Assembly: GCA_963743425.1 (NCBI GenBank)
Contig: CAVUPU010000003.1
Coordinates: forward strand, 124,001 to 188,000
DNA from: JAJVID01 sp963743425
Lineage (GTDB): Bacteria > Acidobacteriota > Blastocatellia > RBC074
Length of the DNA stretch: 64,000 bases
Direction of reading: 5' to 3'
The notes below the pieces were generated by a model. That model did no database searches, was not told where the DNA came from, and was given only the letters and a program-made list of their open reading frames with translations. Shown here piece by piece: positions 39,001-45,077 of this stretch (within the stretch, counting starts at the first letter, position 1; the number at the start of each line of letters is the position of its first letter). A program made the position numbers and the translations under genes.

Positions 39001-39540
39001 TTCCTGCAGCCGCAATACTTGCTCTGCCAGCTCAGGTTTTCTCTGAATCACTAATCGCCTGGCTTCAAGATAGTTCTGAAACGCCGACAGCGCGTCCCCT
39101 TGCGGGGCAAAAGTTTCGACATTGATGCGATAGCCTCCGGCTCCTCCGCCCTTCTCCTTCGATCTGACCTCGATCTGATAATTTCCATCCGCCTCCGCCT
39201 GCCATAGAAGCCATTCGACTCCCTTGGCGCCGCGATTGTTTTCCACGCTGGCGAGTTGTTTGCCGTCCGGGCTGTTGAGTGTCAATGAAATATCCGCGCC
39301 GCGCTGGTCGGCGACGATCTTTAAACATCGGCCGGCCTCCAGCGCCAGTTGATACAGATCCCGCCGTGCGCCTGACATCTCACGTTCGACCGGCGCGCCG
39401 GGTACGAGTATCCGAACTTCTTCGGATTGATTAGGAGATTGCTGCGATTGAAGCGTCTCGACGCCGGTGGGGCGCGCTGAGAGGGCTGATAATTCAACCA
39501 GCAGAGAACAAAGACAGACAATTATCAGATGGTATTTCAT
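36082..39540 (-). CDS. Secreted TPR-CHAT (caspase-like) protein, intact
   Basis: 1,152 residues. Signal peptide (MKYHLIIVCLCSLLVELSALSA), a beta-sandwich pre-domain (VEREMSGARRDLYQLALEAGRCLKIVADQRGADISLTLNSPDG), about a dozen TPRs (LGSSYFNIGENQKALECHLKSL, LYNQALAEFQKTSVIDGEAYVRSMIG), a helical linker, then a CHAT domain interrupted by an octamer-encoded linker (GRAGERESGRAGERETRRQGDK). The catalytic pair is HFATHG (about residue 1010) and LSACQT (about 1060). CHAT domains are cysteine peptidases related to separase and caspases; secreted TPR-CHAT proteins are abundant in Acidobacteriota and cyanobacteria, with mostly unknown targets. The start at 39540 begins the signal peptide. Confidence 0.88.
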   Translation of the reverse strand: MKYHLIIVCLCSLLVELSALSARPTGVETLQSQQSPNQSEEVRILVPGAPVEREMSGARRDLYQLALEAGRCLKIVADQRGADISLTLNSPDGKQLASVENNRGAKGVEWLLWQAEADGNYQIEVRSKEKGGGAGGYRINVETFAPQGDALSAFQNYLEARRLVIQRKPELAEQVLRLQEESLAAWKRLNDPQMEAMMTLMIAANYIERDGKKSLDYYQRIIPIFRSLGMKAEEARALNATGLMLMSFGAYRDSLSYFEQALSLAEYFQPGVVRMIVANLGSSYFNIGENQKALECHLKSLADCRAANDRQNMLTALEKLSLQYLLIGESAKSLDYANEGLLLARELKSSSPATAHRRLKNSEAILLGVLGNLHRFAGDYEKAAEIMRQSIDLHREVGDEVNTAKRATDLGQVYLNQGQPELALDLYNQALAEFQKTSVIDGEAYVRSMIGNAHMKRGDYPQALDALTRALTIIRANEIRSEEWVALLNLADVSERMGDEQKAAALLDETLSLSRKMSAPEGEASALTRLARLARKKGDFNQARQLFEDSLRVSEERRFRFGPHPLKDSFRAGLQSHYEEFTELLMQLHAANPLAGNDRLAFETSERARARGLLDLLAESRAEIRQGVNPALLEKHRALQQRLNAKDIAWRQSLNNRNAADQTEALAKEIDSLTADLQLAELQIRAASPRYAALTRPEPLRASEIQQQLLDENTVLLEYALGEKQSWLWAVTRDSISSHKLPPRAEISAAARGVYELLTARQPKKDQTEDDQLNRIAKADAKLQTETATLSRMLLGPISAQLQQEWKGKRLAVVASGALEYVPFAVLPLPESGRAGERESGRAGERETRRQGDKVNPQSQSPNPQSFTPLIVNHEVVNLPSASALALIRREAAGRQAAPKTLAALADPVFEADDPRLAAARKKASANGLIASARSAESSSAASPLPPELARSARNFHRDGFGRLFFSSEEAEFITELAPRSSMLKATGFGANRQLVASGELGRYRIIHFATHGLINSEHPELSGLVLSLVDENGKPQDGFLRMHEIFNLELPADLVVLSACQTALGKEIKGEGLVGLTRGFMYAGAERVVASLWQVDDQATAKLMRHFYCGMLKEGLRPAAALRSAQIEMSKSSRWSAPYYWAGFVIQGEWR
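36979..37048. repeat. In-gene octamer array, intact CHAT gene
   Basis: Two TTGTCTCC units, a junction, and five perfect CTCTCCCG units lie inside the reading frame and encode the charged linker between the start and the body of the CHAT domain. An 8-nt unit is not a multiple of three, so gain or loss of one unit would shift the frame. A GATTGCG word pair adjoins it at 36945-36975. Confidence 0.85.
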
Positions 39541-39603
39541 ATTAATATGAACCACATTGCCAGCCGTCGCCTCGAGAATTAGAATAAGGCGAATTGGCCA
39601 AGG

Positions 39604-39738
39604 TACAGTACCGCGCCCCTAAGCAAGCGGGCGCCTAGGTCGAACTTGAAAGGTTACCGAGCAGGACGTTCAACCGCGCCCCTAAGCAAGCGGGCGCCTA
39701 TTTGTTCAACCGCTTGCTTATGCGCGTGGCACTGTTAG
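39604..39738. repeat. AAGCAAGCGG palindrome with internal duplication
   Basis: TACAGTACCGCGCCCCTAAG (39604 on) leads into AAGCAAGCGGGCGCC; the CGCGCCCCTAAGCAAGCGGG block recurs directly at 39676, and AACCGCTTGCTTATGCGCG with GGCACTGTTA closes the palindrome. Related to 52164-52232 (GTAAGCAAGCGG type). It occupies the gap between divergent genes, so it may carry or insulate their promoters. Confidence 0.75.
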
Positions 39739-39805
39739 CCTAGTTGGGCCTGAAAAGTCTTCAAGGTGGCCGTCAATTAGTTTTCAAGTAGTTCTCAAGT
39801 CAGGT

Positions 39806-41998
39806 ATGTCTCAGTCTTCCACCAGGTTATATGAGTTCGGCGCGTTCCGTTTGGACGCCGCTGAGCGTGTCTTGTGGCGCGGCGAAGAGATGATCGTGTT
39901 GCCGCCGAAGGTCTTCGACACGCTCTGGATGCTTGTTAAGGAGGAAGGCCGCGTCGTCTCGAAAACGGAATTGATGGAAGCGATATGGGCGGGCGCTTTT
40001 GTCGAAGAGAGTAATCTGTCGCAGAACATCTACACGCTGCGGCGCGCGCTCGGCGTTGACGAGCAGGGCAGGCAGTTTATCGAAACAATCCCACGCAGAG
40101 GCTATCGTTTCGCGGTTCCCGTCAGGTTATTGGACGAAACCTCAAGCAACGGGGCAAACGATTCGCAAGCGTTCGCTCCCGTCTCGCCTTCCGCGCTGGC
40201 GGGGAAAAGGTTTCGTCCGCGCTCCGCTTTGCGCTATGCGCTTTTTGCAAGTCTGGGAGTTGTGATTTTGTCCGCGCTCGGCTTTGGCGTTTATCAATTC
40301 ATGAATCGCCGCGGCGAAAAGGAGCAAATCGCGCCGATCGAACAGGTCCGGATTCAAAGATTGACGGACGTCGGCGACATTGTTTACCCGACGATCTCGC
40401 CCGACGGCGAGCTTTTGGCTTATGTGCGCCTCGAAGAAAAGCAGGGAAGCGTCTGGATCAAGCAGCTTGAGACTGGCAGTTCCCATCAAATTTTGCCGCC
40501 GTCGCTCAAGAGTTATCGGTCATTGGCCTTCTCGCCCAACGGTCAATACTTATACTTCGGCGAAGTAGCAGACCCGGGAGCGATATATCAAACCACGGTT
40601 TTCGGCGGCGCGCGGAAAAAAGTCGCGGATAACGTTTGGAGCAATTTCAGCGTTTCGCCCGAGGGCAAGCGATTCGCTTTTATTCGCCGCGACCCGGGGC
40701 GCAACCCATACTTGCTGATTTTGTCGAACATTGACGGCAGCGGCGAGCGCCAGTTGATCGCAAGTCAATCGCCGGTCAATGTTGGAGGAGCCACTCCCGC
40801 CTGGTCGCCTGACGGCTCGAAGATCGTTGTCGTCGGCGGATTACAACGGCAGGATCCGGTTAAGCTCCTGACGGTTGACGTTGCAACAGGTCAAAAAACA
40901 GAGTTGAAGACTCCGATTTGGCGCGCTATCTTTCGCGCTTTATGGATGCCGAATGGCAGGCATTTAATCGTCTCAGCGCGCGCAATCAACGAGCCGGCCC
41001 CCCAACTATGGATGCTGCCGTATCCTGACGGCGCCATCCATCGCCTGACTAACGACCTCGAAGCTTATTACTGGCTTAGCGTATCGGCTGACGGGCGGAA
41101 GCTGGTCACGCGGCAGCAGAGAATTATTTCGCATTTGTGGCTGCTGCCTGATGGCGACGTGAGGAAGGCCAGGCAGTTGACTTTCGGCGTACGCAGCCTC
41201 GACGGTTACGTCGGACTCGCGTGGAGGCCGGACGGCAGGATTGTTTTCAGCGCGTTCACGGATAACGTCACTGACCTTTACTCAATGAACCCGGACGGTA
41301 GCAATCGAGTCCAATTGACCGCGAACGCCGGAACGGATAACGAATATCCGGTTGTCTCGAGCGACGGACGCCATATCATTTTCACCTCGAATCGGACCGG
41401 ATCGAGTCAAATATGGCGAATGGACATTGACGGACGCAATCAAAAACAACTGACTTTCGGCGAAGAACAAAAAGAAAGCGCGCAATACACCGCTTTATCG
41501 CCCGATGGCAGGGATGTCTACTTCATCAAACGCGGCGCCGGGCTGGCGGCGATCTGGAAAGTTTCCATTGAGGGTGGGAACCCTGTTCCGATCTCGCATT
41601 TGACTGACGCCACTGCTGAAGGTTTCCTGTCAATCTCGCCTGATGGCAAGTGGCTGACTTATCATCACGTCTCAGCCGGCCAGAAACCACGTGAAGAACA
41701 TACGACAAGAATCGTGGCGCTGCCAATGAACGGCCCCGCCGAGCTTAAGCTGTTCGACTTGCCAATGGGTCGCCCGATAACTCAGTGGTCGGCCGATTCC
41801 GCCGCGTTCTATTACGCCGCCGGAGCATTCAAGTCTTCCAGTCTGTGGCGGCAACCCATCGCTGGCGGCGAGCCGCGAAAACTCTGTGAATTTCCCGACC
41901 GCATTTTCAACTTCGCATGGTCGGGCGACAGGAGGAATCTCGTCGTCTCACGCGGCAAACTGGAAGGCGATGCGCTCCTGGTTACAAACCTGCCTTAA
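39806..41998 (+). CDS. Winged-helix regulator with TolB-like propeller (CadC-type)
   Basis: 730 residues. Residues 1-105 are an OmpR/CadC-type winged-helix DNA-binding domain (FGAFRLDAAERVLWRGEEMIVLPPKVFDTLWMLVKEEGRVVSKTELMEAIW, then NIYTLRRALG and IPRRGYRFAVPV). A single membrane segment (LRYALFASLGVVILSALGFGVYQF, about residue 140-163) follows, then a periplasmic WD40/TolB-like beta-propeller with repeats such as YPTISPDGELLAYV, RFAFIRRDPG and YPVVSSDGRHIIFTSNRTGSSQIW. This is the common acidobacterial one-component membrane regulator; signal and targets are unknown. It is divergent from the TPR-CHAT operon. Confidence 0.9.
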   Translation: MSQSSTRLYEFGAFRLDAAERVLWRGEEMIVLPPKVFDTLWMLVKEEGRVVSKTELMEAIWAGAFVEESNLSQNIYTLRRALGVDEQGRQFIETIPRRGYRFAVPVRLLDETSSNGANDSQAFAPVSPSALAGKRFRPRSALRYALFASLGVVILSALGFGVYQFMNRRGEKEQIAPIEQVRIQRLTDVGDIVYPTISPDGELLAYVRLEEKQGSVWIKQLETGSSHQILPPSLKSYRSLAFSPNGQYLYFGEVADPGAIYQTTVFGGARKKVADNVWSNFSVSPEGKRFAFIRRDPGRNPYLLILSNIDGSGERQLIASQSPVNVGGATPAWSPDGSKIVVVGGLQRQDPVKLLTVDVATGQKTELKTPIWRAIFRALWMPNGRHLIVSARAINEPAPQLWMLPYPDGAIHRLTNDLEAYYWLSVSADGRKLVTRQQRIISHLWLLPDGDVRKARQLTFGVRSLDGYVGLAWRPDGRIVFSAFTDNVTDLYSMNPDGSNRVQLTANAGTDNEYPVVSSDGRHIIFTSNRTGSSQIWRMDIDGRNQKQLTFGEEQKESAQYTALSPDGRDVYFIKRGAGLAAIWKVSIEGGNPVPISHLTDATAEGFLSISPDGKWLTYHHVSAGQKPREEHTTRIVALPMNGPAELKLFDLPMGRPITQWSADSAAFYYAAGAFKSSSLWRQPIAGGEPRKLCEFPDRIFNFAWSGDRRNLVVSRGKLEGDALLVTNLP

Positions 41999-42496
41999 TC
42001 TATTCTGCCCACTGGCTAGCAGAATGCCTGTGTAACCCTGGCTCGCGTGGGTGGGCAGTTCGCACTCGGCGATTTCAAGACGCGCAGGGTCGGCGCCGCA
42101 CTCAAGCAACACAGACTCCAAATCGCCCAAATGTATGTTCGCTCCGGGGAACCACTGCGCTCCGACGCGATAGCCCTCGCAGCCCCGGAGAGATAGGATC
42201 ACAAAGGAGCCGCCCGGCTTGAGCAAGCCAAAGACGTTGCGCATGCCACGACGCCAGACGGCCTTGCTCCGCGAGAGGCAATCCACATACGCTGACGCCG
42301 CGAGCGCACGCATAAGCGTCGGGCCACAGCCTTACTCCAACGCTAGCGGAAACGTGCGGCCCGCGCGCCGTAGGAACTCAACCTGGAACCGGATCGCCGC
42401 TTGTTCGTCAGGCTCCACCTGATGACTGTAGTAGCCCTGGAAGTATTCAGCGGGCCGCCACGATTCCCAGGCGGCAATCTTCAATGGCGTAGACAT
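41948..42496 (-). pseudogene. NNMT/PNMT-type N-methyltransferase, nonsense and internal deletion
   Basis: It starts MSTPLKIAAWESWRPAEYFQGYYSHQVEPDEQAAIRFQVEFL, the family N-terminus, with its ATG at 42496 overlapping the end of the SpeD-like gene. After LALE an in-frame TAA (42332-42334) interrupts GCGPTLMRALAASAYVDCLS, the S-adenosylmethionine-binding loop. Then about 100 or more expected residues are missing, and it resumes WRRGMRNVFGLLKPGGSFVILSLRG through ILLASGQNR. Both parts are in one frame. The 3' end overlaps the last 51 nt of the convergent regulator gene. The enzyme would have methylated a small amine, but is dead here unless both lesions are errors. Confidence 0.65.
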
Positions 42497-42948
42497 GTTT
42501 GCACCCGAATGCGATCGGCTCGGAAGAATTCTTTGGCGAATTCGGCGGCGGCCTCCGCGTCGTACCACTTGCAACTGAAGATGTCGAGGTAGACGGCGTT
42601 GCTGTCTTCCGCGAAATGGGCCGATACCAGCGATGTTTCGATGAGTTGGACCATCGAGTATCCGTATACCCGCGGGTCGTCGCCGAACCGTACGACCTGG
42701 GTCTCCCCGAACCTTTTTACTCCCAACAGATCGCAAAGTTCGCGCGTGAATTGCGCGATGCGCTCCCGGCTTCTGATGGTGTCGGGGTCGCAGCCGTAGA
42801 TGTCCACGGCAGTGGAAATTCCCCACGCCCTGGAGCCTTCATATGCCGTTCGACCGACGCTGCAAAAGCCCCGCGCCTCTACGGCGATATGGCTCCTGGG
42901 CGCCACACTATCGTATTTACCGGAAATTACTTTTTGATCTATATCCAT
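42481..42948 (-). CDS. S-adenosylmethionine decarboxylase-like (SpeD-type) protein
   Basis: 155 residues. WGISTAVDIYGCDPDTIRS, FTRELCDLLGVKRFGETQVVRFGDD and LIETSLVSAHFAEDSNAVYLDIFSCKWYDAE correspond to SpeD, the pyruvoyl enzyme that makes decarboxylated S-adenosylmethionine as aminopropyl donor. The usual ESHLSIHT self-cleavage site is here E104-T105-S106 with S109, H111 and C126. If S106 is the pyruvoyl serine, Ser, His and Cys are retained but cleavage follows Thr rather than Glu. Some SpeD relatives decarboxylate arginine or ornithine instead. AAGGAG inside the end of the SMR gene precedes the ATG at 42948; the gap is 2 nt. Confidence 0.78.
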   Translation of the reverse strand: MDIDQKVISGKYDSVAPRSHIAVEARGFCSVGRTAYEGSRAWGISTAVDIYGCDPDTIRSRERIAQFTRELCDLLGVKRFGETQVVRFGDDPRVYGYSMVQLIETSLVSAHFAEDSNAVYLDIFSCKWYDAEAAAEFAKEFFRADRIRVQTCLRH

Positions 42949-42950
42949 AC

Positions 42951-43259
42951 TCAACTCCTTAGCAGGATGATCCCCGCAACTATCATTGCGACGCCGAACA
43001 ACTTCTGGGGCGAATATCCCTCATTGAAAAACAGCGCCCCGAACGCCAGCGCGAGCGCTGCTTCAAGGCCGAGAATGAGGATGTAAGTCATGCCCAATCC
43101 CGCTGTACGCATCGCCAGGGTTTGCAAGCTCGCGCCAACGGCAAAGAACAGGTAAACCAGCAGGCTGGGCGCAAGCCGGGTTAAACCGGCGGAATGGTTC
43201 ATAAACACGCCACCGATTGTGAATGACAAAGCCGCCATTACTGCTAGAAACAGATACAT
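42951..43259 (-). CDS. SMR-like small membrane protein lacking the catalytic Glu
   Basis: 102 residues and four predicted membrane helices: MYLFLAVMAALSFTIGGVFM, LAPSLLVYLFFAVGASLQTLAM, GMTYILILGLEAALALAFGALFF and LFGVAMIVAGIILL, with SAGLTRLAPS between helices 1 and 2 matching the SMR (EmrE-like) S-EGFTRLWPS. In EmrE the membrane Glu14 couples proton and drug; aligned from TRL, this position is Phe and helix 1 has no acidic residue. It may therefore be half of a heteromeric carrier or use another mechanism. It lies between the EamA gene and the SpeD-like gene. The ATG at 43259 is chosen as the first codon before helix 1; motif site D is 18 nt upstream. Confidence 0.72.
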   Translation of the reverse strand: MYLFLAVMAALSFTIGGVFMNHSAGLTRLAPSLLVYLFFAVGASLQTLAMRTAGLGMTYILILGLEAALALAFGALFFNEGYSPQKLFGVAMIVAGIILLRS

Positions 43260-43276
43260 CGCATCCCCATTTGTTA

Positions 43277-43303
43277 CTGGCGTTGGTAGGGAAAACATGT
43301 CGC
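43277..43303 (-). promoter_or_regulatory. Bipartite promoter-like motif, site D
   Basis: Minus strand: GCGACATGTT, 11 nt, CGCCAGTAACAAATG. It lies between the EamA gene stop (43364) and the SMR-like start (43259). The leader would be about 10 nt, far shorter than at the other sites, so it may serve as an internal operon promoter with a short or no leader. Confidence 0.65.
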
Positions 43304-43363
43304 AGAATATGTCCGTGATTCGGCGCGGCATTCATATAGTCAGACACGCCCCCGGACTGGCGT

Positions 43364-44254
43364 TCAGGCGCCGGAAACCAGTCTGACACCGATGGCCATT
43401 GCCGCCACAAGCAACATTTTGGCCCACAATCGCTGCCCGGCTTGCGGGTCGCCCAGCCGTGGAGCCAGCGAGCACAGTATCAGCGAGAGCAGAAAGATGT
43501 AGGCCGTCTGGATCGTCGCGATCGCTTCGATGAGAGACGGATGGCTGAGGCTGACGGCGCGATGCCGTAGATAGATCGCCAGCAGATTGACCACCTCGAT
43601 TCCGGCGACCGTCGGTATCACGGGCTTGAGCGCGGCCAGATTGTTATGGAAAGCGCGCCGCGCCGGCGCGATGAGCAACGGCGCCAATCCGCTGACGATG
43701 ATGCCCACCGTGATGAGTAGAAACCCTTCGAGCACCGGCACATGGTCGAAGATGTATTTTTCGATCAGCAGGCCGGTAGAATAGAACGAGCATCCGGCCA
43801 GCATCAGAAAAAAAGATCGCCAACGCGTTTGGAAATTGCCGTCCATCAGACACATCAGCGCCGAGGCCGCGATATTCACCACGACCCCCAGGTACGTCCA
43901 GACGCCAAACGCCTGTCCGAAGAACCAGTAGCTGGCGACGGTCACCATAACCGGAGTAAAGCTGAGATACGCCGCGACGACGCCCGCCTCACTGTAGGCC
44001 AGCGACTGGAAGTAGAGCGCCTGCATCGCCTGAATCAGCGCGCCGGCCAGCAGAGCAAGCGCGACAATTGACCACCCCGGCCTTACCCAGATCGGAATTA
44101 CCAGCGGGAGGAGCAGAAACGCGAGGCTCGAAGCCAGCGAACTGGTGATCACACCGATCCAGGGGCGATCGAATACCTTCCCGACGCAGTAGGAATCCAG
44201 CACGCAGACGATCGCGTAAAAGAAGGGGCAGAGTAACGCGAAGAAGAGCCACAT
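43364..44254 (-). CDS. EamA/DMT-superfamily exporter
   Basis: 296 residues with about ten membrane helices in two EamA halves (MWLFFALLCPFFYAIVCVL ... YFQSLAYSEAGVVAAYLSFTPVMVTVASYWFFG; then FFLMLAGCSFYSTGLLIEKYIF ... LIEAIATIQTAYIFLLSLIL). DMT carriers export amino acids, polyamines, metabolites or drugs. It starts 12 nt after the arginine decarboxylase stop, so the two are one transcript, which suggests export of an arginine-derived amine. Substrate is inference. Confidence 0.85.
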   Translation of the reverse strand: MWLFFALLCPFFYAIVCVLDSYCVGKVFDRPWIGVITSSLASSLAFLLLPLVIPIWVRPGWSIVALALLAGALIQAMQALYFQSLAYSEAGVVAAYLSFTPVMVTVASYWFFGQAFGVWTYLGVVVNIAASALMCLMDGNFQTRWRSFFLMLAGCSFYSTGLLIEKYIFDHVPVLEGFLLITVGIIVSGLAPLLIAPARRAFHNNLAALKPVIPTVAGIEVVNLLAIYLRHRAVSLSHPSLIEAIATIQTAYIFLLSLILCSLAPRLGDPQAGQRLWAKMLLVAAMAIGVRLVSGA

Positions 44255-44266
44255 ATTTCACCTCTT

Positions 44267-44776
44267 TTACTTCTCCCATCCTTCGCCCCACGCTTCGCCC
44301 CACGCTTCGCCCCACGCTTCGCTTTGATAAACGGCAATCGCCAAAGCGCAGACGGGCTTATTGTGGCACTCTATACCGACAATTTCGGATTCAATGGCGC
44401 CATAGGAGAGGCGGCGACTGGCGATCATGGACTCAAGCGCGGCTTGAATATCGCTTTCAACCAGTCGGCGTTCCGAACCGTGCATTTCGACGAACAACCC
44501 GCGCCCGCTATTCTGTTCTTGTGTCCAGCCTAATCCCGCCCATGCGCTTCTGCCTTGCTGTTGTTCTTCATGTCGCGCCATAACGATGTAAAGCCGGAAG
44601 CCGTATTCATCAGCTCGCGCAACGTATTTAGCCCTTCGGACGACGCAGTTTGCGGGGATGACTGAGGAAAGATAAATAAGATTGTAATTGGGTACCCCTG
44701 CATTGATGAGCGCCGCGTCGAACGCGGCTAACGGGGTTGGGCCTTCGCCTATTCCAGTTGTGACATAAATCCGCAT
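44267..44776 (-). CDS. Pyruvoyl-dependent arginine decarboxylase
   Basis: 169 residues, the usual size (about 160) plus a tail. MRIYVTTGIGEGPTPLAAFDAALINAGVPNYNLIYLSSVIPANC carries the self-cleavage site Ser37-Ser38 in NLIYLSSVIP, and RLYIVMARHEEQQ and AWAGLGWTQEQNSGRGLFVEMHG are further family features. The enzyme makes agmatine from arginine after forming its own pyruvoyl group. The C-terminus ends in a repeated AWGE (AWGEAWGEAWGEGWEK) from a 12-nt tandem repeat at 44277-44322. The start at 44776 follows GGAG and begins the family N-terminus; the frame to 44947 runs into motif site E. First gene of a five-gene operon. Confidence 0.9.
   Translation of the reverse strand: MRIYVTTGIGEGPTPLAAFDAALINAGVPNYNLIYLSSVIPANCVVRRAKYVARADEYGFRLYIVMARHEEQQQGRSAWAGLGWTQEQNSGRGLFVEMHGSERRLVESDIQAALESMIASRRLSYGAIESEIVGIECHNKPVCALAIAVYQSEAWGEAWGEAWGEGWEK
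44277..44322. repeat. 12-nt tandem repeat in the arginine decarboxylase tail
   Basis: About three and a half copies of a 12-nt unit (CGCCCCACGCTT) lie just before the stop codon and encode repeated AWGE. Being a multiple of three, copy-number change would only lengthen the tail. Confidence 0.8.
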
Positions 44777-44883
44777 AAACACCGACTCCTTATTTCTACT
44801 CTTCTCAAATAGGATTCCAGGCCTGGTTACGCGACTTGACCATTGACTTGAGCATCTCTTTGGGATCTCACCTTCATTTATTA

Positions 44884-44912
44884 CTGGTGATACAAGAAAA
44901 AACATGTCGCGG
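44884..44912 (-). promoter_or_regulatory. Bipartite promoter-like motif, site E
   Basis: Minus strand: CCGCGACATGTT, 11 nt, CACCAGTAATAAATGAAGG. It lies 108-136 nt upstream of the arginine decarboxylase start and would drive the operon. One mismatch in the second box (CACCAG). Confidence 0.7.
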
Positions 44913-45077
44913 AGAAAGTCGCGTAGATCATCGAGAAGGGGACGCATTCAGATTGAAACCAAGCGCCAGGCCGAAATTGCCAATCGTTGGGGAATTCAGG
45001 CGCCTACGCAGATGGCTGTCAGCGATACGCGTGAATTCGAAGTGTGGCCTCAGATTTCATATGCGCCCTCACGCGGT

